The position numbers were made by a program, and so were the translations under genes. A stretch of DNA of 64,000 nt from Arthrobacter sp. 31Y (GTDB taxonomy: Bacteria > Actinomycetota > Actinomycetes > Actinomycetales > Micrococcaceae): positions 3,038,001 through 3,102,000 of the forward strand of contig NZ_JAFW01000001.1 in the NCBI RefSeq assembly GCF_000526335.1, written 5' to 3'. Shown here one piece after another: positions 26,297-35,028 of the stretch. Position 1 is the stretch's first letter. Each line of letters begins with the position of its first letter. The notes beneath the pieces are model-generated. The model had not been told where the DNA came from. It did no database searches and was given only the letters and a program-made list of their open reading frames with translations.

Positions 26297-26587
26297 ATGA
26301 CCGAACATGTTGCCGAAGTATCCGCCTGCAGTGTTGGCACCTGCGGATTCAACCACAATGGCTGTACCGCATTCGGAATCACCATTGGCGGAACCGCGGA
26401 CCACGCATCGTGCGCCACGTTCATTGACACCACTGCCATGGGTGGCCTTCCCAAGGTCCTCGCCCACGTTGGTGCCTGCCAGCGTTCCGAGTGCGTCCAC
26501 AACAACAACCTCATGTGCGAGGCGCATGACGTCAAGGTGGGTCCCGGCCGCGAAGCTGCTGACTGCCTGACGTACGAGCACTCCTGA
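26297..26587 (+). CDS. DUF1540 Cys-rich protein with two repeats
   Basis: A 96-residue protein. The start at 26297 is set by a perfect AGGAGG site at 26287-26292. Two Cys-rich DUF1540-like units are visible: C-x4-C-x6-C-x15-C at the N-terminus (CSVGTCGFNHNGC) and CQRSECVHNNNLMCEAHDV at the C-terminus. The spacing suggests metal binding. Family members are small proteins of unknown function. A terminator follows closely. Confidence 0.8.
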   Translation: MTEHVAEVSACSVGTCGFNHNGCTAFGITIGGTADHASCATFIDTTAMGGLPKVLAHVGACQRSECVHNNNLMCEAHDVKVGPGREAADCLTYEHS

Positions 26588-26597
26588 TAGATTCCAC

Positions 26598-26639
26598 AAA
26601 AAGCGGGCCTGCCCTCCTTGGAGGACAGGCCCGCTTTTT
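26598..26639. terminator. Bidirectional terminator between convergent DUF1540 and Mn catalase genes
   Basis: AAAAAGCGGGCCTGCCCTCC pairs with GGAGGACAGGCCCGCTTTTT with one mismatch. A-run on one side and T-run on the other let it serve both strands. Confidence 0.9.
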
Positions 26640-26649
26640 CGTGTGGGGG

Positions 26650-27633
26650 CTACTTCTTCTTGGTTGCCTTGGGCTTTGATTCCTTTGATGCGGCTTCCTT
26701 GGGGCTGTCCGCGTCCTTCATTTCCTGTTCAGCCGTGGCCTGGATCAGGGCCATCAATTCCGGATCAAGGCCGGGCGCAAATTCTTCCTTGCGTTCCGGT
26801 GAGATGGTCATGGGGAATCCGTCGGGGATCTGCTGGGTGCTGAGTTCCGTGCCGTCGTTGGAGGGGGAAGCTCCCCGGTAGAGCTTGCCCGCCTCGCTGA
26901 GGTTGTCAGCGCTGAAGGTGTACTGAATGCTTTGCAGCCCCAGGTCCAGGAGCTTCTTTACTTCCGGGAACTGCTCGGCGTTGGTTTTGGGGATGGGCAA
27001 CAGCTTGCCCCAATTGACGCCCAAGCTCTCCAGGGCCTTGGCATAAGCATTCTCGTGCGCCTGGTCCCGGACAATCAGGTACGCGATGGTGGAACGCGCG
27101 GTCTTGTTGTCCGTCATTTCGTAGATGCGGCACTTTTGCAGCCGGCCCGTTGACTCCAGCATCAGGTTGTAGAGCAAGTCCAGGACCAGGTTGCCGCTGT
27201 TGTAGACGTACGAGCCGCTCCACGGGTTACCGGCGGCATCCACCGGCAAGGCCCCTTGGGCGCCCACCAGGTAGTGGTGAATGTTGCTGGTGTCCAATGC
27301 AATCTTCAGGGGAGTAGCTCCGCCTGCGCCCGGCTGGTCCACGGGATCGGACTTCTTGCCCTGGTAGCGGGGTGAACCATCAAGGAGTTGGGAAATGGTG
27401 GTCCCGATGAGCTCCACGTGGCTGATCTCTTCGGTGCCGATGCCCTGCAGTAGATCCTTGTAGGGTTTCGAGGCGGCGTCACCCCGGAAATTCATGCTCT
27501 GAAACAGGTATTGCATCATGGTGCGCATCTCGCCGAACTGGCCGCCCAGACCTTCCTGGAGGGCGTTAGCTGCTGCGGGGTCCGGCTCGTCGGCGGCGAT
27601 TTCATTGATGAGAAGCTGGGTGTGCAGGTACAT
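26650..27633 (-). CDS. Manganese catalase
   Basis: Di-manganese catalase, 327 residues from ATG 27633; the TGAGGA ribosome site six bases before this ATG favours it over a GTG four codons upstream. The four-helix di-Mn ligands are evident in GTEEISHVELI and in RDQAHENAYAKAL, and the substrate-channel region MTDNKTARSTI is intact. The C-terminal tail is Lys/Ser-rich (KESKPKATKKK). It would remove hydrogen peroxide without haem. Length is in the family range. Confidence 0.92.
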   Translation of the reverse strand: MYLHTQLLINEIAADEPDPAAANALQEGLGGQFGEMRTMMQYLFQSMNFRGDAASKPYKDLLQGIGTEEISHVELIGTTISQLLDGSPRYQGKKSDPVDQPGAGGATPLKIALDTSNIHHYLVGAQGALPVDAAGNPWSGSYVYNSGNLVLDLLYNLMLESTGRLQKCRIYEMTDNKTARSTIAYLIVRDQAHENAYAKALESLGVNWGKLLPIPKTNAEQFPEVKKLLDLGLQSIQYTFSADNLSEAGKLYRGASPSNDGTELSTQQIPDGFPMTISPERKEEFAPGLDPELMALIQATAEQEMKDADSPKEAASKESKPKATKKK

Positions 27634-27790
27634 GCGTTTCCTCACGTTGTCTCATGCTATGCGTGGGATGGAAACCCTCTGCTGGCCACCCCGGACCCCA
27701 TAAGGTAAGCATGCTTACTATTTTCACGCAAGGCATTTTGCGCAAGGTATTTTCGCGTGAGGAAACCCGCCGGAATGCTGGGGGCGTTGC

Positions 27791-28729
27791 CTAGCCGGCC
27801 ACCTGGTTGGTCAGCGGCTTGCCGTCCTTGAGTGCGGTGACGTTCTCCGTGACCAAGCGGGCGGAACCTTTGGGGCGGTTGCCTGCAACGTGGGGTGTGA
27901 TGATCAGGTTGGGGGCGGCCCACAGCTTCGAGTCGGCGGGCAGGGGTTCAACCTTGGTCACGTCCAGTGCTGCGGCGCGCAGGCGGCCCTCGGTAAGCGC
28001 TGCAAGAAGTGCGTCTTCGTCAACGGTGGCGCCGCGCCCAACGTTCACGAAGATTGCCGACGACGGTAAGGCGGCGAGGATCTCTTTGTTCAGTGAGTCG
28101 GTGGTTTCCGGGGTGGCGGGCAGGATGGAGATCAGGACATCTGTGGTCCCGAGGATATCCGGCAGTTCTTCGGTTGAGACCACGGGGAAGCCGTAGCGTT
28201 CCCCGCTGGAGTTGGCCACGCCGGTGACCTTTGCGCCCAATGCGGCCAGCAGGGGAGCGAGCCGCCCCGCAATGGAACCGAAGCCCCAGATGGTGACCTT
28301 GGCGCCGTCGAGCGTGTAGAGCTGTTCCGTTGCCGAGTCCGACTGCGCGGCGTTGTAAGGCTGGTTCCAGGTGCTGGCCTTTTGGGACTCCTGCAGAACA
28401 TCCAAGCGGCGCACGGCTGCCAAAGCCAGTGCCAGTGCGTGTTCGGCCACGGGGCCGTCGTGGAGCGAGCGGCCGGAGGTGATGGCCACGCCGTCCGCAA
28501 AGCCAGCGGAGAGTACGGAGTCGGGACCGGCCGCGAGCGTCTGCACGAGCCTGAGATGGGGCATCGAGCGGGCGGCGTCGGTCAGGTTGTCAGAAGTGTT
28601 CCGCCAGACAACCAGGACTTCGGCGTCCCGGTGCTCTGCAGGAATCGGCTTGTCCACCTGATAGACGAAGACTTGGTCCTCAAGGGCGGCGAGGTCCAGC
28701 TCGATGGTGTCCGGGACGAGGATTTTCAC
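27791..28729 (-). CDS. D-isomer specific 2-hydroxyacid dehydrogenase
   Basis: About 312 residues from GTG 28729, chosen because GGAG lies five bases upstream and because the encoded MKILVPDTI begins the domain directly. The NAD loop is VTIWGFGSIAGRLAPLLAALGAKVTGV. The catalytic set is visible: NVGRGATVDEDAL (Arg region), the Glu after LDVTKVEPLP, and His in ITPHVAGN. Substrate is unknown (phosphoglycerate, glyoxylate and others are possible). It is divergent from the sialidase gene. Confidence 0.9.
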   Translation of the reverse strand: MKILVPDTIELDLAALEDQVFVYQVDKPIPAEHRDAEVLVVWRNTSDNLTDAARSMPHLRLVQTLAAGPDSVLSAGFADGVAITSGRSLHDGPVAEHALALALAAVRRLDVLQESQKASTWNQPYNAAQSDSATEQLYTLDGAKVTIWGFGSIAGRLAPLLAALGAKVTGVANSSGERYGFPVVSTEELPDILGTTDVLISILPATPETTDSLNKEILAALPSSAIFVNVGRGATVDEDALLAALTEGRLRAAALDVTKVEPLPADSKLWAAPNLIITPHVAGNRPKGSARLVTENVTALKDGKPLTNQVAG

Positions 28730-28912
28730 GGCAACTCCAGTGCTCAAGGGGATGTGGCTTCGAATTTGAGGCTACCGCTTTGCCGCTCCAGGAGGCTTGC
28801 CCCGGCTTCATCTCTGGCAATGTGACGCCGAACACCCTAGGGTATGAGAACGTCCCTAGGTTGTAGGACGTTCGACGTAGCACGTAGCACCCACTCGAAA
28901 GGACTCCTCGAT
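28730..28912 (+). promoter_or_regulatory. Divergent promoter region of the sialidase with inverted and direct repeats
   Basis: AACGTCC (28849-28855) and GGACGTT (28866-28872) form an inverted repeat with a 10-base spacer. CCCTAGG-like sequences occur at about 28835 and 28854. GTAGCAC is repeated in tandem at about 28877-28890. These are plausible operator sites before the secreted sialidase. Confidence 0.4.
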
Positions 28913-31504
28913 TTGAGATCTTCATCCTTTGCGCGAACAGCAGCTGTCGGCGCCCTCAGCGCCGCCCTCCTGGCCGGGCTCGGTCTTCCGGCCACAGCCG
29001 CCCCGATTCCGCCCAGCAATCCCGCAGCAGCCCCGGGCACGTTCACCGAGGCCAACATCGGGGCGGATCGCACCGCAGCCAACTTCTTCTACCGGATCCC
29101 CGCCCTGACCTACCTGGGCAACAACGTGGTGCTCGCCGCCTGGGACGGACGTCCGGATTCAGCGGCGGACGCTCCGAACCCCAATTCGATCGTGCAGCGC
29201 CGCAGCACCGATGGCGGCCAGACGTGGGGGCCCGTCACGGTCATCGCCGCCGGACGCGTTGGCGATGCCAGCGGCCCCAAGTTCGGTTATAGCGATCCCT
29301 CCTACATTTACGATGCTGAGGCCGGCAAGGTCTTCGCCTTCTTCGTCTATTCCAAGGACCAAGGCTTCGGCGGCAGCCAGTTCGGCAACAGCGACGCGGA
29401 CCGGACAGTGATTTCCTCGGCGGTCATCGAATCCTCAGATGGCGGTGTCACCTGGAGTCAGCCGCGTCTCATCACCAATGTCACCAAGCCCGGGACCAGC
29501 AAGACCAGCCCCGTAGCTGGCGATGTCCGTTCCAACTTCGCGTCCTCCGGCGAAGGCATCCAGCTCAAGTACGGCCAGTACAAAGGCCGCCTGATCCAGC
29601 AGTATGCCGGCGACATCCGCCAGGCGGACGGCACCAACAAGATCCAGGCTTACAGCGTCTACTCCGATGACCACGGCGCCACCTGGCACAAGGGAGCCAA
29701 CGTCGGGGACCGCATGGACGAGAACAAGACTGTTGAACTCTCTGATGGACGCGTGCTCCTGAACTCCCGGGACAACGCCAACCAGGGCTACCGCAAGGTG
29801 GCAGTCTCCACGGACGGCGGCGCTACGTACGGGCCGGTCACGCAGGACACCGAGCTCCCGGATCCCGCCAACAACGGTGCCATCGCACGCATGTTCCCGA
29901 ATGCGGTGCAGGGCTCTGCCGACGCGAAGAAGCTGATTTTCACCAACGCCAACTCCAAGACCGGCCGCGAAAACGTCTCGGCCCGCGTCTCCTGCGACGA
30001 CGGCGCCACCTGGCCCGGCGTCCGTACCATCCGTTCGGGCTTCTCCGCATACTCCACGGTGACCCGTTTGGAAGAGGGCAAATTTGGCGTGCTTTATGAG
30101 GGCAACTACACGGACAACATGCCCTTCGCAAAGTTCGATGACGCCTGGCTGAACTACGTCTGCGCCCCGCTGTCCGTCCCGGCCGTCACCACTGCGCCGG
30201 GCGCTACGCAGCAGGTGCCCGTGACCGTCACCAACCAGGAAGCCAGCACGTTGTCCGGCGCAACTGCCACCGTCCACACGCCCTCTGGCTGGTCAGCCAC
30301 CACGGTGCCGGTTCCCGACGTCGCACCCGGCGCCTCGGTCACCGTCAACGTTGCGTTGACGGCACCGGCCAACGCCAGCGGCCCACAGAACCTGAATGCG
30401 GCGTTCACCACCGCAAATGGCAGGGTTTCGCAGTTCACCTTCACCGCCACCGTGCCGGTGGCTCCGCAGGTGGGGCTGACCATCACGGGAGCGGCACCGG
30501 CCCGCGACGTCGTGGCCAGCCCCTACCAGGTAGGCGACGTGCTGAGCTACTCGCTCAACGTCAAAAGCACGGCCAACGTCACGGCCAACGCGGTGCCGGT
30601 TTCCGGGACTTTCGACTCCGGCTTCCTTCCGCCGTCGGCCCCTAACTGCCGGTACAACAACCTGGCTGCGGGTGCCAATTACAACTGCACCACCGCCAAG
30701 CATGTGATCACGGCGGCCGATATTGAGCGCGGCTACTTTGTGCCGGAGGCGAGCTTCAGCATCACTGCCAGCACGACGCCGACACTCACCAAAACCGTCC
30801 CGTTCACCGGCGCTGCGGTGGCCCTGCGTGACGGACTGCTGACGGCGGAGATCAGCGGGGCGCGCGCCGACGTCGGGCGTGATCTGGCAACCCAGCCGTA
30901 CGCTGCCGGTGACCTGGTCCCGTACACGTTCACCGTGAAGAACACGAGCCCACTGGTTGAAAAGGTTGTCCCGACGGCCGGCAACTTCAGCCCGTTCCTT
31001 CCGGAAGGCCCGGGCAACTGCCGCTACAGCGTGCTGCCGTCCGGCCAGAGCTACCAGTGCACCACCCCGCGGCACACGGTGACCGCGGAAGAAGCTGCGC
31101 AGGGTTTCTTCGTTCCTCTGACCACCTGGGAGATCAGCTCGGCGGGGCAGGGCAGCAAAACCATCACCGTGAATGGTGAGCCGGTGGAGCTGAGGACCAA
31201 GCCGTCCTCTGAACCGGCCGTGACGCGCCAGAACCTGGGCACACCGCCGTTCGACCTGGGCACCGAGGACAAGTATCGCGCGGGCCAGGAAGTGGCGCTG
31301 AAAGGCCTCGAGCAGGGGCAGTGGTACTACGTGTACCTGAACAAAACGGGGTACCGCCTCGGCTGGAACTTTCCAAGCACAGACGACTCGGTGAAGTTCA
31401 CCCTTCCTGAGGACGTCAAGAACGGCCGCGACGACGTGGTGGTGCTGGATCAGACTGGCGCCCAGGTGTCCTTCGACCGGCTTCAGGTGACGCCTAAGGG
31501 CTGA
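28913..31504 (+). CDS. Secreted exo-sialidase (GH33) with NEW3-like and repeat domains
   Basis: About 863 residues from TTG 28913, which follows AGGA at good spacing and gives a clean signal peptide ending at about ATAAPIPPS. An upstream start at 28844 would put a polar extension before the signal. The sialidase propeller has a YRIP motif and five Asp-boxes (STDGGQTW, SSDGGVTW, SDDHGATW, STDGGATY, SCDDGATW). A beta-sandwich of the NPCBM-associated NEW3 type follows (about residues 415-525), then two homologous ~115-residue repeats, each with an NCRY...YxCTT motif, and a C-terminal domain. It probably releases sialic acid outside the cell. No sialic acid uptake genes are in this window. Confidence 0.88.
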   Translation: MRSSSFARTAAVGALSAALLAGLGLPATAAPIPPSNPAAAPGTFTEANIGADRTAANFFYRIPALTYLGNNVVLAAWDGRPDSAADAPNPNSIVQRRSTDGGQTWGPVTVIAAGRVGDASGPKFGYSDPSYIYDAEAGKVFAFFVYSKDQGFGGSQFGNSDADRTVISSAVIESSDGGVTWSQPRLITNVTKPGTSKTSPVAGDVRSNFASSGEGIQLKYGQYKGRLIQQYAGDIRQADGTNKIQAYSVYSDDHGATWHKGANVGDRMDENKTVELSDGRVLLNSRDNANQGYRKVAVSTDGGATYGPVTQDTELPDPANNGAIARMFPNAVQGSADAKKLIFTNANSKTGRENVSARVSCDDGATWPGVRTIRSGFSAYSTVTRLEEGKFGVLYEGNYTDNMPFAKFDDAWLNYVCAPLSVPAVTTAPGATQQVPVTVTNQEASTLSGATATVHTPSGWSATTVPVPDVAPGASVTVNVALTAPANASGPQNLNAAFTTANGRVSQFTFTATVPVAPQVGLTITGAAPARDVVASPYQVGDVLSYSLNVKSTANVTANAVPVSGTFDSGFLPPSAPNCRYNNLAAGANYNCTTAKHVITAADIERGYFVPEASFSITASTTPTLTKTVPFTGAAVALRDGLLTAEISGARADVGRDLATQPYAAGDLVPYTFTVKNTSPLVEKVVPTAGNFSPFLPEGPGNCRYSVLPSGQSYQCTTPRHTVTAEEAAQGFFVPLTTWEISSAGQGSKTITVNGEPVELRTKPSSEPAVTRQNLGTPPFDLGTEDKYRAGQEVALKGLEQGQWYYVYLNKTGYRLGWNFPSTDDSVKFTLPEDVKNGRDDVVVLDQTGAQVSFDRLQVTPKG

Positions 31505-31526
31505 GGTTTACTGTTGCTGACAGGCG

Positions 31527-31560
31527 GCGGACCGCAGGTCATTTCCTGCGGTCCGCTGTT
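31527..31560 (+). terminator. Terminator after the sialidase gene
   Basis: GCGGACCGCAGG (31527-31538) pairs perfectly with CCTGCGGTCCGC (31545-31556), with a 6-base loop and a short T-rich tail. Confidence 0.85.
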
Positions 31561-31752
31561 TGTCGCCCCATGAAGAATCACCGGTGCTGTGACAAGACAA
31601 ATTTCCCGAAATGTGCTCTATGTCATATTCGGCTCTCACTAGGTACTCTGTGACTCGGCTGGTTGCGCGGCTTTGACAAGAACTGTCAAAGGTTCAACCA
31701 ACTAAAAGTTGACAGGCCCGGGCGATGGAGCCGTGGCCTCCCTCAGTGAAAG
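31561..31752 (+). promoter_or_regulatory. Upstream region of the subtilase gene with 8-bp palindrome
   Basis: CTTTGACA (31671-31678) and TGTCAAAG (31684-31691) form a perfect inverted repeat around a 5-base centre; each arm contains a TTGACA-like box. A second inverted repeat, CAACT-AAA-AGTTG, lies at 31699-31711. Both are candidate regulatory sites for the protease gene. Confidence 0.45.
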
Positions 31753-34700
31753 GTGCAACCACTCGTGAAATCACAAGGAAAGAGCTTCGTCAGAAGCGGG
31801 GGGCTTCGGAAAGCCGCGGCGCTCGCCGTCGGACTGCCGTTGCTGCTCTCTTCGATGGCGATGCCGGCCCAGGCCGCTCCCGCCCCGGAGACGCCCGGGA
31901 ATGTTGCAGGCGTGGCCAAGAAGAACCTTGACCCCAGCGCGTATAAGGACGGCCGCTACATGGTGGTCCTTGCCGAGAAGCCTGCGGCAACGTACGACGG
32001 CGGGACGGCGGGACTCGCGCCCACCAAGCCGGAGGAGGGCAAAAAGCTCGACGGCGACAGCGCCGAGGTGAAGGAATACCAGCAGCACCTCCAGCAGAAG
32101 CAGCAGGAAGTCGCCCAGCAGGAAAACATCACGATCGAGCGTGACTTCACCACCGCAGTCAACGGCTTCAGTGCCAACCTGACTGCAGACCAGGCCATCA
32201 ACCTGGCCAAGGATCCCAAGGTTCTCATGGTGGCACCGGACACGCAGTACGCCCCGGATTACTCAACCACCGACTTCCTCAAGCTCAGCGGACCCAACGG
32301 TACCTGGGCCACGCAATACGGTGGTCAGGACAACGCCGGCAAGGGCACCGTTGTTGGCGTGATCGACACCGGCTACACCCCGTCCAACCCCTTCTTTGCA
32401 GGCGAGCCCGTGGGCCCGCTGGTCGGTAACCCCCAGGTAGGCGTTCCCTACCGCACCGGTGACGGCAAGATCGCCATGCTGAAGGCCGATGGCGATACTT
32501 TCGTCGGCGAATGCCAGGCCGGTACGGATACCGGCGCTGACTACGATGGCAGCGCCTGCAACTCCAAGGTCCTCAGCACCCACTACTTCGCTGACGCCTT
32601 CCTGGAAACAGTCCCGCCGGAAAACCGCGCCTCGGAAGAAGTCATCTCTCCCGTTGACGTGGACAGCCACGGCACCCACACGGCCAGCACCGCGGCGGGC
32701 AACGCCAACGTCGACGCCGTAGTGGACGGCCGTAGCTTCGGAACCACCAGCGGCATTGCACCCGCCGCCAAGCTCTCCGTGTACAAGGTCTGCTGGGAAG
32801 ACACCGATCCTGCCACAGGCGGCTGCTACGGCTCCGCTTCCGTGGACGCGATTGAGCAGGCCATCTTGGACGGCGTGGACGTCCTGAACTACTCCATCTC
32901 GGGTTCAACCACCTCCACCACTGACCCTGTTTCCTTGGCATTCCTCTCAGCCGCTTCCGCAGGCATCTTCGTGGCTACCTCGGCCGGCAACTCCGGACCG
33001 ACCGCCAGCACCGTGAACCACGGAGCACCGTGGCTGACCACGGTTGCCGCGACCTCGTTCTCGCAGGAACTCCAAGGCACCGTTGAATTCTCCGATGGCA
33101 GCAAATTCCGCGGAGCGTCCATCATGAACCGCGAGGTTCGCGGGGCCGGCGTCGTGCTTTCCACCAACGCTGCAAGCGGTGAAGGCAACGCGGCACTCTG
33201 CGCCCCAGGGTCCCTGGATCCGGCCAAGGTGGCCGGCAAGGTTGTGGTCTGCGACCGCGGCGTTGTTGACCGTACCGCCAAGAGCGCCGAAGTCCTGCGT
33301 GGCGGTGGCGTGGGCATGATCCTGGTGAACCTGACGGACTCCTCGCTGGACACCGACAAGCACGTGATTCCCACCGTCCACGTGAACCCGCCCGCAACGC
33401 AGACCATCAAGGACAAAGTCACAGCCAACCCGGCCGTCACCGTCTCCCTGATCAACCGCGACACCACGGGCCTGCCTGCTGAAGCACAGCCGCAGATCGC
33501 TGGATTCTCCTCCCGCGGCCCGCTGCTCGCTACCGACTCGGACCTGTTGAAGCCTGACGTATCCGCTCCCGGCGTTGCCATCCTCGCAGGTGTCTCGCCG
33601 ATCGGAACAGGCGGAGACAACTTCGGCTTCCTGTCCGGAACGTCCATGGCCTCACCGCACGTGGCCGGTTTCGGCGCGCTGATCCTGGGCAAGAACCCGC
33701 AGTGGTCCCCGGCTACCGTGAAGTCCGCCATGATGACCACCGCAGGCCCGGTGAAGCTGGCCAACGGCGCCATCAACAAGGACGTCTTCGCAACCGGTGC
33801 CGGACAGGTTGACCCCGCAAAGGTCCTCTCGCCGGGCCTCGTGTACGACGCCACCACCGAGGACTACCTGAAGTTCATCCAAGGCACCGGCATGGACCTG
33901 GGCATGGAAGGGCTGGGCACCACCCAGGCCCGCGACATGAACGTACCTTCCTTCGCGCTGGGCAACCTGGCCGGCAAGATCGAGGTCACCCGCACGGTCA
34001 CCGCATTGACCCCGGGCCTCTACCGTGCCTCGGTCAACGTGCCCGGCGTCAACGTCAAGGTCACCCCGTCCGTCCTGAACTTCGGGGCAGCCGGTGAGAA
34101 GAAGACGTTCAAGGTGCAGTTCGAGAACAACAATGCCGCCCTGGGCAAGTTCGCCATGGGTTCGCTGAGCTGGCAGGGTGCCAACAAGACAGTCACCTCG
34201 CCCATCGCTGTCCGGCCGCAGTCCGTCATTGCGGACAAGGCCCTGGCGTTCACGGGAACGGGGCCCAACGGCTCCGCCGCCATCAACATCACCTCCGGCA
34301 CCAACCTGCCGGTAGGTGTCACCGTTGACGGCTTGTCCAAGGCTGATTCCTCGGCGGTGGAACTGGTTCCGGGTCCCTTCGCCGGCGAGACCAATGCTTC
34401 CAATTACGTGAAGAAGGTGACCGTTGGCGAGGGCAGTGCCTTGGCCAAGTTCTCGGTCATTTCCTCCAATGAAGCAGCGGACTTCGACATGCTGGTCCTC
34501 ACGCCTTCCGGCCAGCAACTGCCGGCAGCTACGGCCTCGGCCAGTGAGACCCTGTCCGTCCCCAACCCGGCACCCGGCGACTACTACGTCTTCGCCAACC
34601 TCTACGCCAGCCCCAACAACCAGCCAACCAAGGCCACTGTGGATGCTGCCGTTTTGGGTGCCAACCAGGGCAACGCCACCGTAACGCCGAATCCGATCCG

Positions 34701-34941
34701 CCTGGCCAATGGCAAGACGGGCCAGATCTCGCTCAACTGGAAGAACCTGACCCCGGGTTCCTACATCGGCCGCCTGACCTTCGCAGGGACCAGCGAGCCG
34801 AGCTTCGTCACCGTCTTGGTCAACCCGGGCGGAGCCGTTGTGGTTCCGGACGAGGAAGACCCCAAGAAGGACAAAAAGGACAAGAAGCCCCGCGGAAAGA
34901 TCCGCGCTGACGAGCCGACGCAGAGCAACAACGCCGGCTAA
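31753..34941 (+). CDS. Large secreted subtilisin-like serine protease (S8)
   Basis: About 1062 residues. GTG 31753 or GTG 31765 may be the start; AAAGG lies about 11 bases before the second. A signal peptide ends near QAAPAPE, followed by an inhibitor I9-like propeptide (YMVVLAEKPAAT...VNGFSANLTADQA). The catalytic triad is visible: Asp about 205 (GVIDTGY), His about 306 (DSHGTHTAS) and Ser about 631 (GTSMASPHVAG). A PA domain is inserted between His and Ser, and fibronectin-like domains follow. The C-terminus is Lys/Asp-rich (PKKDKKDKKPRGK). No sortase motif is seen, so it is probably released. Confidence 0.92.
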   Translation: MQPLVKSQGKSFVRSGGLRKAAALAVGLPLLLSSMAMPAQAAPAPETPGNVAGVAKKNLDPSAYKDGRYMVVLAEKPAATYDGGTAGLAPTKPEEGKKLDGDSAEVKEYQQHLQQKQQEVAQQENITIERDFTTAVNGFSANLTADQAINLAKDPKVLMVAPDTQYAPDYSTTDFLKLSGPNGTWATQYGGQDNAGKGTVVGVIDTGYTPSNPFFAGEPVGPLVGNPQVGVPYRTGDGKIAMLKADGDTFVGECQAGTDTGADYDGSACNSKVLSTHYFADAFLETVPPENRASEEVISPVDVDSHGTHTASTAAGNANVDAVVDGRSFGTTSGIAPAAKLSVYKVCWEDTDPATGGCYGSASVDAIEQAILDGVDVLNYSISGSTTSTTDPVSLAFLSAASAGIFVATSAGNSGPTASTVNHGAPWLTTVAATSFSQELQGTVEFSDGSKFRGASIMNREVRGAGVVLSTNAASGEGNAALCAPGSLDPAKVAGKVVVCDRGVVDRTAKSAEVLRGGGVGMILVNLTDSSLDTDKHVIPTVHVNPPATQTIKDKVTANPAVTVSLINRDTTGLPAEAQPQIAGFSSRGPLLATDSDLLKPDVSAPGVAILAGVSPIGTGGDNFGFLSGTSMASPHVAGFGALILGKNPQWSPATVKSAMMTTAGPVKLANGAINKDVFATGAGQVDPAKVLSPGLVYDATTEDYLKFIQGTGMDLGMEGLGTTQARDMNVPSFALGNLAGKIEVTRTVTALTPGLYRASVNVPGVNVKVTPSVLNFGAAGEKKTFKVQFENNNAALGKFAMGSLSWQGANKTVTSPIAVRPQSVIADKALAFTGTGPNGSAAINITSGTNLPVGVTVDGLSKADSSAVELVPGPFAGETNASNYVKKVTVGEGSALAKFSVISSNEAADFDMLVLTPSGQQLPAATASASETLSVPNPAPGDYYVFANLYASPNNQPTKATVDAAVLGANQGNATVTPNPIRLANGKTGQISLNWKNLTPGSYIGRLTFAGTSEPSFVTVLVNPGGAVVVPDEEDPKKDKKDKKPRGKIRADEPTQSNNAG

Positions 34942-34961
34942 GTCTTCTTGATGCAGTAACG

Positions 34962-34999
34962 GCAGTGGCCGGCGGGGATTCCCGCCGGCCACTGCTTTT
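34962..34999. terminator. Terminator after the subtilase gene
   Basis: GCAGTGGCCGGCGGG (34962-34976) and its perfect inverse (34981-34995) enclose a GATT loop and are followed by TTTT. It lies between convergent genes. Confidence 0.92.
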
Positions 35000-35028
35000 G
35001 TGCCCAGTTGCTTCTCCGCCTAGTTGTT

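Noticed and set aside
33652..34992. Leftward 446-codon frame in the subtilase gene
   Set aside because: Antisense to catalytic Ser region of a confirmed S8 protease; sequence has no plausible fold.
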